From Thioalbus denitrificans (GTDB lineage: Bacteria; Pseudomonadota; Gammaproteobacteria; DSM-26407), in contig NZ_QPJY01000005.1 of the NCBI RefSeq assembly GCF_003337735.1, forward strand, positions 175,319 through 239,318: a DNA stretch of 64,000 bases, in the 5' to 3' direction. Below the pieces are notes generated by a model, which saw only the letters and a program-made list of their open reading frames with translations, had not been told where the DNA came from and ran no database searches. Shown piece after piece: positions 17,294-27,656 of this stretch. Position numbers and translations under genes: made by a program. Positions within the stretch are counted from its first letter, which is position 1; each line of letters opens with the position of its first letter.

Positions 17294-19369
17294 ATGATTG
17301 CGCCTTCTACTGACGCCATGAAAAGTGCGGGTACCGGCAAACAGGTCGGTGCGCTGGGCGTGGTGCTGCTCGCCCTCATCGTGCTGATGGCGGTCAACTT
17401 CGCGCTCGTGGCGCGCCAGAATGCGTTCGACAAGCAGTACATCGAACACGCCGGTGAGATGCGCATCCTCTCCCAGGAGATCGCCAAGAACTCCACCGAG
17501 GCGGTGACCGGCAAGGCCGAGGCCTTCCGGTTCCTGCAGGAGGCGCGCCAGGCGTTCGAGCGGCATCTCGATCTGCTGCGGGCGGGCGACGGCGCGACCG
17601 GGCTGCCCGCCTCGCCGCCGGAGGCCGCCGCCGCCCTGGGGCGGGTGCGGGAAACCTGGAGCGGGGTGAGCGGGGCGGCCGACGTCATCATCGGCCGCTG
17701 GGACGTCATCACGACCCTGCACGAGATCGCCGGCCGTTTCAGTGAAACCATCCCGCGGCTGCAGAAGGTCACCGACGAGCTGGTGGATGCGATGGCCGCT
17801 GCCGACACTTCCCGCGAGCAGCTCATTCTCGTCAGCCGCCAGTCCCTGCTGCTGGAGCGTATCGTGCGCAACGTCAACCTGGTGCTGCGCGGAGGCCTGG
17901 AGGCGGTCACCGCCGCGGACAGCTTCGGCCGTGACACCGCCCTGTTCGGGCGCGTGCTGAACGGCCTGCTGGAGGGCAGCCCGGCGCTGGGCATCACCGC
18001 CGTCGCCGAGCCCGCGCAGCGGGCCCGGCTCGAAGAGCTGCAGACCCTGTTCGCGCCGGTGAGCGAGAGCGCGGGCCGGATCCTGGAAAGCTCCCCGGAG
18101 CTGTTCCAGGTGCGTGACGCGGCCGACCGGATCTTCCAGAACAGCGGGCTGCTGCTGGACGGCGCCACGGACCTGGAGACGGTCTACGAGAATCTGGGCG
18201 CCCAGCGGGTCATCTCCGCGTGGACCGGCTTCGGCATCCTGGCCGTGGCGATCCTGGTCCTGGTCCTGCTGGCCCAGCGCTATGTGCGGGACAGCCGGCT
18301 GCGGCTGCAGGCGAGCACGGAGCAGAACCAGCGCAACCAGGAGGCGATTCTGCGCCTGCTGGACGAGATGGGCGACCTGGCCGACGGCGACCTGACGGTG
18401 CAGGCGACGGTGACGGAGGATTTCACCGGCGCCATCGCCGACTCGGTGAACTACGCCGTCGAACAGCTGCGCTCCCTGGTGTCGGCCATCAACAGCACGG
18501 CCGTACAGGTCGCGTCGGCATCCCAGGAGACGCGCACCACCGCCGCCAACCTGGCCGAGGCGAGCCGTCACCAGGCGAAGGAGATTTCCGCCGCCACCGC
18601 CACCATCAACGACATGGCGGTATCCATCGAGGGCGTGTCCGAGAACGCCTCCGAATCGGCACAGGTGTCCCGGCGGGCGGTGGAGATTGCCAACAAGGGC
18701 CACCAGACGGTGCAGAACACCATCCACGGCATGGACAACATCCGCGAGCATATCCAGGAGACCGCCAAGCGCATCAAGCGCCTGGGCGAGAGCTCCCAGG
18801 AGATTGGCAACATCGTCTCGCTGATCAACGACATCGCCGAACAGACCAACATCCTCGCGCTCAACGCCGCCATCCAGGCCGCCACCGCCGGCGAGGCGGG
18901 CCGCGGTTTCGCGGTGGTGGCCGACGAGGTGCAGCGCCTGGCGGAGCGTTCCGGCAACGCCACCAAGCAGATCGAGTCGCTGGTGAAGACCATTCAGACC
19001 GACACCAACGAGGCGGTCATCTCCATGGAGCAGAGCACCACCGAGGTGGTCGGCGGTGCCCGCCTGGCGGAGGAGGCCGGTGTGGCCCTGGAGGAGATCG
19101 ACGCCGTTTCCAAGCATCTCGCCGAACTCATCGAGAGCATCTCGGCGGCGGCCCGCCAGCAGTCGACATCGGCCGGCCAGGCCTCGCAGACCATGAAGGT
19201 GATCGAGGAGATCACCGCCCAGACCCTGACCGGAGCCAATGCCACCGCGGAATCCATCGGCAAGCTGGCGGAGCTGGCCGGGGATCTGCGCAATTCGGTG
19301 GCCGACTTCAGGCTGCCCGCCGAGGTCGGCGGGGAGCAGGAGGGGGAGACTCTCGCGGCGCAGGCCTGA
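17294..19369 (+). CDS. pilJ: Type IV pilus chemoreceptor PilJ
   Basis: A 691-residue methyl-accepting chemotaxis protein. The first membrane helix is at about residues 18-39. A periplasmic domain with two PilJ-type four-helix modules follows, then a second helix at about 310-330 and a HAMP-like linker. The signalling hairpin tip ([21 protein letters not shown]) lies at about 513-535. It senses pilus/surface input in Pseudomonas. AGGAG precedes the ATG. The methyltransferase PilK that modifies it in Pseudomonas is absent from this operon. Confidence 0.95.
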   Translation: MIAPSTDAMKSAGTGKQVGALGVVLLALIVLMAVNFALVARQNAFDKQYIEHAGEMRILSQEIAKNSTEAVTGKAEAFRFLQEARQAFERHLDLLRAGDGATGLPASPPEAAAALGRVRETWSGVSGAADVIIGRWDVITTLHEIAGRFSETIPRLQKVTDELVDAMAAADTSREQLILVSRQSLLLERIVRNVNLVLRGGLEAVTAADSFGRDTALFGRVLNGLLEGSPALGITAVAEPAQRARLEELQTLFAPVSESAGRILESSPELFQVRDAADRIFQNSGLLLDGATDLETVYENLGAQRVISAWTGFGILAVAILVLVLLAQRYVRDSRLRLQASTEQNQRNQEAILRLLDEMGDLADGDLTVQATVTEDFTGAIADSVNYAVEQLRSLVSAINSTAVQVASASQETRTTAANLAEASRHQAKEISAATATINDMAVSIEGVSENASESAQVSRRAVEIANKGHQTVQNTIHGMDNIREHIQETAKRIKRLGESSQEIGNIVSLINDIAEQTNILALNAAIQAATAGEAGRGFAVVADEVQRLAERSGNATKQIESLVKTIQTDTNEAVISMEQSTTEVVGGARLAEEAGVALEEIDAVSKHLAELIESISAAARQQSTSAGQASQTMKVIEEITAQTLTGANATAESIGKLAELAGDLRNSVADFRLPAEVGGEQEGETLAAQA

Positions 19370-19502
19370 GTTTCGCGGTAGCGGCAGTGCGGCGGCGACA
19401 TGCCGCCGCGGCGTCCGGCAGCCGCCCTACCCTGCCTGTCCGATCATCCGAGCCGGCCCGTCGTCGACGGGCCGAATGTACTCATAGGAAGAGGCCTTAG
19501 GT

Positions 19503-22500
19503 GTGAACGACACGACAGCCTTGAGCCTGATTCGGGCGGAAATCGACCAGGCGCTGGAGCAGGTCCGCCGATTCCTGGAGCGGTACATCGAGCACCCGGA
19601 GGAGTCCGCCGTCCTGGAGCAGGCTGCCGACGAGCTGCACCGGATCCTGGGCAGCCTGAGAATGGTGGAGCTCTACGGCGCCGCGCTGGTGGCCGAGGAG
19701 ATGGAGCGCGTCGCCCGGGACCTGCTCGAGGACCGGGTGCCGAATCGCGACGATGCCTGCGGCGTGCTGGTGCAGGCCGCCATGCAGCTCCCCAACTACC
19801 TGGAACGGATTCAGGCCGGCGAAAGCGACAATCCACTGGTCCTGCTGCCGCTGCTCAATGATCTGCGCAGCGGCAGGGGCGCGGAGCTGCTCTCCGACAC
19901 CCTTCTGTTCGAGCCCGACCTGTCGGTCATGCCGCCCGCGGGCTTCGACGCCGATTCCCTGGCCCTGCTGGAGGGGGACCTGCGCAAGCCGGCTCGCAGC
20001 GCCCGGCATCTCTACCAGCTGGGCCTGCTCGGCCTGCTGCGCAACCAGCAGCTGCGCCAGGCTCTCGGCCGCCTGCGCCTCGCCCTGTCCCAGCTGGAGA
20101 AGATCTCCAGCGGCCGGCCCATGGGACAGTTGTGGTGGGTCGCCTCGGGCGTGGTGGCCGCCGTCGCCGGCGAAGGTCTCGAGGCGGGCCTCGCGGTCAA
20201 GCATCTCCTGTCCCGCCTCGATCGCCATATCCGCCGGGTGGCCGAGGAGGGGGAGTCCGCGCTGGAAGAGACGCCTCCGGCCGAGCTGGTCAAGAACCTG
20301 CTCTACTACAATGCCAAGGCCGAACCGGTCGACGCCCGTGTCCGCGAGCTCAAGTCGGCATTCCGCCTCGACGCGGTGCTGCCCTCCGAGGCTGACATGG
20401 CCAGGCGCCGCAAGGGGCTTTCCGCCGCCAACCGGGGCGTACTCCGGGTGGCGATCGGCGCACTCAAGGAGGAGCTCTCCCGGGCCAAGGATCAGCTGGA
20501 CCTCTTTGTCCGTTCCGAGCCGCGGGAGCTGTCCGATCTGGAGTCGCTGCGCGCGCTCCTGCGGCGGGTGGCCGACACGCTGGTGATGCTCGGCATGGGT
20601 CATGCGCGCGGCATGATCCAGCAGCAGGCCGCCGTCCTCGAGGCGATGGAGCGGGGTGAGAGACCGGTGGAGGACAGCGTCCTGATGGAGGTGGCCGGGG
20701 CGCTCCTGTACGTGGAGTCGGGGCTCGACCTGCTGCAGGAAACCGGCCAGCTACCGGGGCAGGACGAGGCGCGGCTGACAGGGAGGGAGAGCGCGGAGCG
20801 ATCGGCGCTGCGCTCCGTGCTGCACGAGTCCCTGCTGACCATCCAGTCGGCCAAGCAGGATTTCGCCGCGGCGTTGGCGGAGCCCGGAGCCGCCTTCGAC
20901 GGCGCGGCCATGGCCATGGCCGTGGAGCCGGTTCTGGGGGCCCTGCGGATGCTGGAGGATGACGCCGTGGCGGGGCTTCTGGCCGCCTGGCTGGAGCGGA
21001 TCCGGCCGCTGTCCGCGCTGCCCTCCGAGAGCGCCGCGTACGAGAGCCTGGCCGATGCCCTGACCGCCGTGGAGAGCTACCTGGATGCGCTGCAGCAGGG
21101 GCGCCGGGCGGAGGGCTATCTGGAAATCGGGCGCCAGCGCCTGGGGCTTCCGCAGCCCGCCACGGCGGCTGCCGCCGCGAGCCCGGCGGCGCAAGGTCCC
21201 GCTGAATGGCAGATCGCGGCCGGAGAATCCCTGGAAGAGGCCATCGACGAGTCAATCGAGATCGGCGGGCTCGTATATGACTGGGCCATCTCCCCCGGCG
21301 GGCATCCCGGGCCGGAGCCCGCGGACCAGGAGCACGGCCATGAGGCCGGGCCCGAACCGGTCGGGGAGGCGATCGACGTCTTCGCCCCCGGGTCGGAGGA
21401 ACCCGCGGCGGCCGATGTATCCGATGCGGGGGAGCCGGTACCCGCCGCTGCGGCCGGAGGGCGGGAGCCCGGCGGATCCGCGGAGGCTGATGCGGCGCAC
21501 GAAACGGGCGCGGAAGAGGCCGAGCCGCCGGATCCGGAACTGGTGGAAATCTTCATCGAGGAAGCCGACGAGGTGCTGGCGTCCATCGACGAGAACCTGG
21601 CGCGGTGGAAGTCCGATCCTGACGATACCGAAGCCCGCCAGAGCGTGCGCCGGGCCTACCATACCCTCAAGGGCAGCGGCCGCATGGTGGGGGCGATGGA
21701 GGCGGGTGAGCTGGCCTGGGCCGTTGAGAATCTCCTCAACCGGGTGATCGACGGTACCCTGCCCGCGGCGCCGGCGGTATTCGATGCCGTGGATGAATCC
21801 CGGCGCCTGCTGCCGTCCCTGCTCGACGCCTTCGCCGGGAACCGGGCCTGCCCGGAGGGCGCGGAGGCGCGCGAACTGGGGGAAAGTTGTCACCTGTTGA
21901 GCGCGGCAACCCTCCCCGCAGCGGCCGGGCCGTCCGTCGAGGCGGAGCCCGGACCGGAGCCCGGACCGGAGCCCGAACCGGAGCCCGAACCGGCTGAACC
22001 GCTGGCGACGGAAGCGCCGCCGGCGGTGGAGGCCGGAGCCGGGATGGACCCGGTGCTGCTGGGCATTTTCTCCGCGGAGACCCGCGGTCACCTGGCGGTG
22101 GTGGAGGAGTTCCTGGAGCGGTGCCGGGCGCAGGGTGACGGCTGCCGGGTGGATGGGGACCTGCAGCGGGCGCTGCATACCCTGCACGGGAGCGCGGGTG
22201 CCGCGCGGGTCGAACCGATGAGCGATCTGGCCGGTCGGCTCGAGTCCCTGGTCAAGGTCCAGGCCGGACTCGATTCCACGCCCGCACCGGCATTCCTCGA
22301 CCTGCTGGAGGAGGGGCTTGCGGTCATCTCCGGGCAGTTCGAAGCCCTGCTGTCGGCGCCGGCCGCCGTGCCCGCCGCGGCGGAACTGTGCGCGCGGATC
22401 GGGGCTGAGGAAAGCCGGCTGCATGCCGCCGTGCCGCCCATGGCCGCCGGGTCGGCCGCGGACGAGGCCGGGCTGTCGACGCCCGGCGCGCCCGCCGTGG

Positions 22501-25469
22501 AAGAGCCCGCCGGATCTGCGCCGGTTACCGGGACCGCCGCCGGGGCCCCGGGTGAGGTGCTGTCGGAGTGGGAACTGGCCCTCGATGCCGAGTTGGCGGA
22601 AGCGGATGTCCCGGCGGCCCCCCCGGAGCTCGACGAGCTGACCGAGCTGTTCCTGGACGAGGGCGCGGCCATGCTGCAGTCGGCCGACGCCCTCCTGCGC
22701 GACTGGCTCGCTGAGCCCGGTGCGATCCAGCGCCTGGAGGAGTTGCGCTTCCAGCTCCACAGCCTGGCGGAAGGAGCCCGGCTTGCGGGGTGCATGGAGG
22801 TGGGCGCTTTCGCCGGGCAGCTGGAGCAGACCTATGCCGACCTGGCGGCGGGGCGTCTGCCCCGTGATTACGCCCTGAGCGACTGGCTGCAATCGGCCCA
22901 TGACGGCCTGGCCGGGATGCTGGACAGCATTCAGACCGGGGAGCCCGTCGAGGAGACGGGGCCGCTGCTGGAGCAGCTCCAGGCGCTGAGGACCCGGCCG
23001 CAGGCGCCCGCCGGGGAGGAGGAGGCTGCAGGCATTGCGGAGGCGGCGGAAGAGCCGCCGGCCACGATTTATCCCGAACCGGCCCCCGAAGCTGTTGTCG
23101 AGCCCGGGCCCGAGCCGGAGCCAGAGCCAGAGCCCGCCACGGTGCGGGAGCCGGTTTCCGGCTACGCGGCGATTGACCCCGACCTGCTCGATATTTTCCG
23201 CGAGGAAGCCGCCGAGCTGCTGGATGCGATCGAACGGGCGCTCCAGGGCTGGGCCCGCGCGCCCGCCGAACCGGGTGTTGCCGAAGGGCTGCGCCGTGCG
23301 CTGCACACGCTGAAGGGCGGCGCCCGGACCACCGGACTGCAGGAGATGGCGGACCTGAGCCACCAGATGGAGTCGCTCATCGACGCGGTTCGTGACGGCA
23401 CCCTGGTGGCCGACGACCGGGTGGTGCAACTGCTCCACGAGGGCTATGACGGGCTGGCCTCCATGCTCGAGCAGGTGGCGGCGCGGTTGACGCTGAGCCC
23501 GGCGGAGGCGCTTCTGCTGCGGATGCGCGAGGCGTTGTCGAGCGGTCCCGGACCGCTGCCTTCCGAGCTGACCGCACCCGCTGCCGCGCCCGCGGAGCCG
23601 GTTGCCGCGCCCGGGCCGGTGCCGGCCGCACCGGCCCCGCAGCAGCAGGAGATGGTGCGGGTCCGCGCCGAGCTGCTCGACCGGCTGGGCAACGTCGCGG
23701 GCGAGGTGAGCATCTCCCGCTCCCGCCTCGGACAGCAGGTCTCCCAGTTCGGCTACCACCTGCAGGAGTTCGAGGAGACGGTCAATCGCCTGCGCGGCCA
23801 GCTGCGGCGGCTGGAGATCGAGACCGAGGCGCAGATCCTGTTCCGCTACGAGCAGGCCGACCAGGCGGGGTACGACGAGTTCGATCCCCTGGAGCTGGAT
23901 CGCTTCTCCCACATGCAGCAGCTCTCCCGCGCGCTCATGGAGAGCGCCGGCGACCTCATCGACCTGAAGGACACCCTCGCGGAACTGAACCGCGACTCCG
24001 AAACCCTGCTCCTGCAGCAGTCGCGCATCAACACCGAGCTGCAGGAAGGCCTGATGCGCGCGCGCATGGTGCCCTTCTCCAGCCTGGTTCCGCGGCTGCG
24101 CCGCATCGTGCGCCAGATCACCGGCGAGCTCGGCAAGCGGGCCGAGCTGCGGGTGCTGGGCGGCGAGGGCGAAATGGACCGATCGGTGCTGAACCGGATG
24201 GTCGGGCCCCTGGAGCACCTGTTGCGCAACGCCATCGATCACGGCATCGAGCCGCCCGCCGTGCGCCAGGCGGCCGGCAAGGCCGACGTGGGCACCATCA
24301 CCCTCGACGTCAGGCGCGAGGGCGGCGAGGTGGTGCTGGTGCTCTCCGACGACGGCGGCGGGGTGAACCTCGATGCGGTGCGAGCCACGGCCATATCCCG
24401 CGGGCTGCTGGGCGAGGGCGAACGGGTCGGTGACTACGAGCTGATGCAGCTCATCCTCGAATCCGGCTTCAGCACCGCCGAGAACGTCACCCAGATATCC
24501 GGCCGCGGCGTGGGCCTGGACGTGGTCAACAGCGAGATCAAGCAGCTGGGCGGCATGGTCTCCATCGAATCGACCCGGGGCGAGGGCGCCGCCTTCTGCA
24601 TCCGGCTGCCCTTCACCCTCTCGGTGAACCAGGCGCTGATGGTCTACGTGGGGGAAGAGCTCTACGCCATTCCCCTGACCAGCATCGAGGGCATCATCCG
24701 GCTCGACGCGGCCGACGTGGTCCGCCACCACGGCGCCCAGGGCGTGCCGTTCCGCTATGCCGGCCAGGACTACCGTCTCGAGTACCTGGGCAGCCTGCTC
24801 GGGCTGCACCGGGAGGCGCCGGTGACCGGCGGCGCCCCGCTGCCGGTGCTGCTGGTGCGTGGCGGCGACAGCCACTACGCCCTGCTCGTGGACGGCATCC
24901 AGGGCAGCGGCGAGATCGTGGTGAAGTCCCTGGGGGCGCAGCTCAGCACGGTCCGGGGCATCGCGGGAGCCACCATCCTCGGCGACGGCCGGGTCGTGGT
25001 GATCCTCGACATGCCGGCGCTCATCCGCACCGGTGCGGTGGTCCAGCACACGGTCGAGGCGGCGAAGGAGGTGCACACGGACGAGGCGCGGCCGCCCAGG
25101 GTGCTGGTGGTGGACGACTCCATCACCGTGCGCAAGGTGACGACGCGGCTGCTCGGCCGCAACGGCATGGAGGTGCTGACCGCCAAGGACGGTGTGGATG
25201 CCATGGCGTTGCTCCTGGAGCTGGAGCACCTGCCCGACATCATGCTGCTGGACATCGAAATGCCGCGCATGGACGGCTACGAGCTGGCCTCCCTGGTGCG
25301 CCACAACGAGCGGCTGCGGGAGGTGCCCATCGTGATGATTACCTCGCGCACGGGCGAGAAGCACCGGGAGCGCGCCGAGGGGCTTGGGGTGAGCCGGTAC
25401 CTGGGCAAGCCCTACCAGGAGAAGGATCTCCTCGAGACCATCCGGGAGCTGACCGGGCAGGAGGAGTGA
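19503..25469 (+). CDS. chpA: Hybrid chemotaxis kinase ChpA
   Basis: A 1988-residue CheA-type hybrid kinase starting at GTG 19503 after AGGAAGAGG. Histidine phosphotransfer modules centre on H46 (FimL-like, degenerate), H720 (HTLKG), H892 (HTLHG), H1086 (HSLAEG, degenerate) and H1268 (HTLKG). Pro/Glu-rich linkers lie between them. Dimerisation and ATPase domains follow, with the N-box Asn at 1576 (LLRNAIDHG) and the DDGGGV and GRGVGLDVV boxes. A CheW domain (about 1700-1840) and a receiver with Asp 1917 complete the protein. Pseudomonas ChpA is about 2470 residues with eight phospho-sites, so this version is shorter. Confidence 0.95.
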   Translation: MNDTTALSLIRAEIDQALEQVRRFLERYIEHPEESAVLEQAADELHRILGSLRMVELYGAALVAEEMERVARDLLEDRVPNRDDACGVLVQAAMQLPNYLERIQAGESDNPLVLLPLLNDLRSGRGAELLSDTLLFEPDLSVMPPAGFDADSLALLEGDLRKPARSARHLYQLGLLGLLRNQQLRQALGRLRLALSQLEKISSGRPMGQLWWVASGVVAAVAGEGLEAGLAVKHLLSRLDRHIRRVAEEGESALEETPPAELVKNLLYYNAKAEPVDARVRELKSAFRLDAVLPSEADMARRRKGLSAANRGVLRVAIGALKEELSRAKDQLDLFVRSEPRELSDLESLRALLRRVADTLVMLGMGHARGMIQQQAAVLEAMERGERPVEDSVLMEVAGALLYVESGLDLLQETGQLPGQDEARLTGRESAERSALRSVLHESLLTIQSAKQDFAAALAEPGAAFDGAAMAMAVEPVLGALRMLEDDAVAGLLAAWLERIRPLSALPSESAAYESLADALTAVESYLDALQQGRRAEGYLEIGRQRLGLPQPATAAAAASPAAQGPAEWQIAAGESLEEAIDESIEIGGLVYDWAISPGGHPGPEPADQEHGHEAGPEPVGEAIDVFAPGSEEPAAADVSDAGEPVPAAAAGGREPGGSAEADAAHETGAEEAEPPDPELVEIFIEEADEVLASIDENLARWKSDPDDTEARQSVRRAYHTLKGSGRMVGAMEAGELAWAVENLLNRVIDGTLPAAPAVFDAVDESRRLLPSLLDAFAGNRACPEGAEARELGESCHLLSAATLPAAAGPSVEAEPGPEPGPEPEPEPEPAEPLATEAPPAVEAGAGMDPVLLGIFSAETRGHLAVVEEFLERCRAQGDGCRVDGDLQRALHTLHGSAGAARVEPMSDLAGRLESLVKVQAGLDSTPAPAFLDLLEEGLAVISGQFEALLSAPAAVPAAAELCARIGAEESRLHAAVPPMAAGSAADEAGLSTPGAPAVEEPAGSAPVTGTAAGAPGEVLSEWELALDAELAEADVPAAPPELDELTELFLDEGAAMLQSADALLRDWLAEPGAIQRLEELRFQLHSLAEGARLAGCMEVGAFAGQLEQTYADLAAGRLPRDYALSDWLQSAHDGLAGMLDSIQTGEPVEETGPLLEQLQALRTRPQAPAGEEEAAGIAEAAEEPPATIYPEPAPEAVVEPGPEPEPEPEPATVREPVSGYAAIDPDLLDIFREEAAELLDAIERALQGWARAPAEPGVAEGLRRALHTLKGGARTTGLQEMADLSHQMESLIDAVRDGTLVADDRVVQLLHEGYDGLASMLEQVAARLTLSPAEALLLRMREALSSGPGPLPSELTAPAAAPAEPVAAPGPVPAAPAPQQQEMVRVRAELLDRLGNVAGEVSISRSRLGQQVSQFGYHLQEFEETVNRLRGQLRRLEIETEAQILFRYEQADQAGYDEFDPLELDRFSHMQQLSRALMESAGDLIDLKDTLAELNRDSETLLLQQSRINTELQEGLMRARMVPFSSLVPRLRRIVRQITGELGKRAELRVLGGEGEMDRSVLNRMVGPLEHLLRNAIDHGIEPPAVRQAAGKADVGTITLDVRREGGEVVLVLSDDGGGVNLDAVRATAISRGLLGEGERVGDYELMQLILESGFSTAENVTQISGRGVGLDVVNSEIKQLGGMVSIESTRGEGAAFCIRLPFTLSVNQALMVYVGEELYAIPLTSIEGIIRLDAADVVRHHGAQGVPFRYAGQDYRLEYLGSLLGLHREAPVTGGAPLPVLLVRGGDSHYALLVDGIQGSGEIVVKSLGAQLSTVRGIAGATILGDGRVVVILDMPALIRTGAVVQHTVEAAKEVHTDEARPPRVLVVDDSITVRKVTTRLLGRNGMEVLTAKDGVDAMALLLELEHLPDIMLLDIEMPRMDGYELASLVRHNERLREVPIVMITSRTGEKHRERAEGLGVSRYLGKPYQEKDLLETIRELTGQEE

Positions 25470-25535
25470 GGCGCCCGAGTTCCCGCGGCCACCGTTCGGC
25501 CGCGGCACGGGAGTCGGGGTTGAGGCAGCGGGGCG

Positions 25536-26042
25536 ATGACGCGCCCATGGAATCGACGCATGCAACAGACACGCGAGGAAATCGCCGGCAGCCGGAGACC
25601 GGCAGAGGTCAACTGCCTGCTCATGCCCATCGGGGGAGGAGCGCTGCTGCTGCCCAACATCCTGGTGGCCGAGGTGATCGGTTTTTCCGCGCCGGAGCCC
25701 CTGGCCGACGCGCCGGCCTGGTTCGCGGGCCGCACCGAGTGGCGCGGGCTCACTGTGCCCCTGATCCGCCTGGAGACGCTCCTGGGTGTGGATGCCGTCC
25801 CCGGCGCCGGGCGCCGAATCGCCATCCTCAACGCCCTCGAGGAGCAGACCGACACGCCCTTCCTCGGCATCGTGCTGCAGGGCATCCCGGCCCTGGTCAG
25901 GGTGCGGGCGGCGGAGCTGGAAGAGGACCCGGAGGAGGGGCGGGGAGGGCCGGTCCTGCGCCGGCTCCGCTATCAGGGGCAGCCGGTGGTGGTGCCGGAC
26001 CTGGAGGCATTGACGGCGTCGCTGCAGGCACACGTCGCCTGA
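25536..26042 (+). CDS. chpC: CheW-like protein ChpC
   Basis: A CheW-domain protein of 168 residues with MPIGGGALLLPNILVAEVIGF, WRGLTVPLIRLETLLG and a C-terminal RRLRYQGQPVVVPDLEAL. ChpC is an alternative adaptor for ChpA. The start is uncertain: the ATG at 25536 has a GGGGCG site, while another ATG lies at 25560. It ends the operon; chpB (methylesterase) is not found after it. Confidence 0.85.
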   Translation: MTRPWNRRMQQTREEIAGSRRPAEVNCLLMPIGGGALLLPNILVAEVIGFSAPEPLADAPAWFAGRTEWRGLTVPLIRLETLLGVDAVPGAGRRIAILNALEEQTDTPFLGIVLQGIPALVRVRAAELEEDPEEGRGGPVLRRLRYQGQPVVVPDLEALTASLQAHVA

Positions 26043-26131
26043 AGCGATCAAGCCATCGTCGAGCGGTCCGGTCCGGTTCGGAAACCCTGTACACCCATGG
26101 AGGTGATGGGAGCTGGTGTCTGTTTGATTGT

Positions 26132-26394
26132 GTACTGCGCCGCAATTCCCGGCCCATTCAGCGAGTCGCTGCGGGGTTAGATGCAAGGCGCGCGTGCGCA
26201 GGAATGGCCAGCCCTTTCAAGCATACGCAACGCCGCAGATGACCCCGCAGCGGCTCGCCCGAAGGGAGCCGTCCACAAGCGCCGGTCCTGCGTTGCAGCG
26301 CTTGCCAAGGGCGACGGCCATTGCCGGTGCGCTGCGCCTTGTCCTGACGCTTGTGGGGGCTCTGAAAGGGCCGGGAATTGCGGCTCAGTACACT
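26132..26394. mobile_element. 263-bp palindromic element with ~32-bp terminal inverted repeats
   Basis: The ends GTGTACTGCGCCGCAATTCC... (26132-26163) and ...GGAATTGCGGCTCAGTACAC (26363-26394) are reverse complements at about 30 of 32 positions. The interior is also inverted: AAGGCGC...AATGGCC...CAAGC...GCAACGC on the plus strand in the left half recurs on the minus strand in the right half. A further hairpin pairs GCGAGTCGCTGCGGGGTTAGATGC with 26234-26258. It codes for nothing convincing and no target-site duplication is clear. It resembles a MITE or a large REP-like palindrome between chpC and the next gene. Confidence 0.75.
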
Positions 26395-26412
26395 AACCAA
26401 GGAGTCGTGGAC

Positions 26413-26841
26413 ATGCAGATTGGAGGAATATCTCGGGACGCTACCCGAACGCCGCGCAAGACGGCGAGAATCACCCCGGCGGGCGGTCTGCTGGCCGTAC
26501 TGCTGGGCCTTGTGCTGCCGTGCCTTGCCGCGCAGGCCGCCGATGATGACTACCTGAAGATGCTCGAAGCCGAAGCGACGGGGGACACGGGGCCGAAGGT
26601 GGATGCCGCCAGCGTGCGGGAGCATACCGCCAGTGCCGGCAGCAGCGTCGGTCCCGCGCAGGCGGGGGCGATGGACCGGGCCGCTTTCGAAGCCCAGTTC
26701 GGGCAGCTGCGTCCCTCCACCTTCAGTGCCTACGAAAAGCTGGAAGAGCCGCAGAAGCAGACGGTATTCGAGCAGTTCCGGGAGAGCGGCGACTACAACA
26801 AGCTGGTGCTGGAGGTCATGCGCCTGCGCTACGGGCAGTAA
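26413..26841 (+). CDS. Exported small protein of unknown function
   Basis: A 142-residue protein not recognised as a known family. A twin-basic N-region and hydrophobic stretch ending in CLAAQAADDDY (about residues 20-44) look like a cleavable signal peptide. The mature part is short, charged and probably helical, with ATFEAQFGQ-like and VFEQFRESGDYNKLVLEVM segments. AAGGAG eight bases before the ATG supports the start. It lies 34 bp before the exported rhodanese and is likely co-transcribed with it; the palindromic element ends 18 bp upstream. Confidence 0.75.
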   Translation: MQIGGISRDATRTPRKTARITPAGGLLAVLLGLVLPCLAAQAADDDYLKMLEAEATGDTGPKVDAASVREHTASAGSSVGPAQAGAMDRAAFEAQFGQLRPSTFSAYEKLEEPQKQTVFEQFRESGDYNKLVLEVMRLRYGQ

Positions 26842-26875
26842 AACAGAAACGAGAACGTCGGAACGGAGGAGTCTC

Positions 26876-27595
26876 ATGAAAGGACGGATATTCGGGGGGA
26901 TGGCGCTGTCGGGACTGGTTCTGGCGGCCCTGGCCTGGACGCAGCCGGCGACCGCGCTGGAGGTCAATATCGCCGAGTTGATCCCCTATGTGGATGTGAT
27001 GCACGAGGGCAAGAAGGTGCGCGTGATGCGTATCCAGGATACCGATCACGCGCTCACGGGGGGGTTCACCAAGACCTCGCGTCCGTGCCCGCCCTTCTGC
27101 TACCACCCGATGCAGGTGGCGCCCGGGGTGGCCACGGTGGGCGAGGTGGAACTGGTTAAGTTCATGGCCGACGAGGTGAACCGCGGCACCGGCCTCATCA
27201 TCGATGCGCGCACCCCCCAGTGGTATCAGGGCGGGACCATCCCCGGCTCGGTGAATATCCCCTTCACCATTCTTTCCGGGGACGATATCAAGGCGCCGGA
27301 GCTGCAGGCGGCGATGGAGCGGTTCGGCGCCCGGCAGAAAGCCCCGGGGGAGATGGAGCCGGGGTTCCTCCAGCGCCTGTTCGGCGGGGCCGGGACGAAC
27401 GACTCGCCCTGGGACTTCACCCAGGCGAAGAATCTGCTGCTGTTCTGCAACGGTCCCTGGTGCGACCAGTCGCCGCGGGCCATCAAGGGGCTGCTCAAAC
27501 TCGGCTACCCGGCCGACAAGCTCTTCTACTACCGGGGCGGGATGCAGAACTGGCAGGTCGGCGGCTTCACCACGGTGGTGCCCGAAGGCGGCTGA
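26876..27595 (+). CDS. Exported rhodanese-like protein
   Basis: A 239-residue protein with a signal peptide ending near residue 28 (QPATALEV). A rhodanese fold follows: LIIDARTPQWYQGGTIPGSVNIPF, then the loop LLFCNGPWCDQSPRA. C191 is the candidate sulfur-carrying residue and C196 lies five residues on. An N-terminal pair C71-x3-C75 (PCPPFC) lies before the domain. Rhodaneses move sulfane sulfur; a periplasmic location would suit sulfide or thiosulfate handling, but the substrate is not shown by sequence. Confidence 0.85.
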   Translation: MKGRIFGGMALSGLVLAALAWTQPATALEVNIAELIPYVDVMHEGKKVRVMRIQDTDHALTGGFTKTSRPCPPFCYHPMQVAPGVATVGEVELVKFMADEVNRGTGLIIDARTPQWYQGGTIPGSVNIPFTILSGDDIKAPELQAAMERFGARQKAPGEMEPGFLQRLFGGAGTNDSPWDFTQAKNLLLFCNGPWCDQSPRAIKGLLKLGYPADKLFYYRGGMQNWQVGGFTTVVPEGG

Positions 27596-27656
27596 ACCGC
27601 GGACCCCGGACGGCGACGGGCGGTGGCCTGTCGCCGTCCGGGGCGGTGTCCGCCCG

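Noticed and set aside
21252..26186. Very long open frame (over 1600 codons) antisense to chpA
   Set aside because: Product is His/Gln/Gly-rich without motifs and mirrors the codon bias of chpA, a usual effect of high GC; chpA has full domain support.
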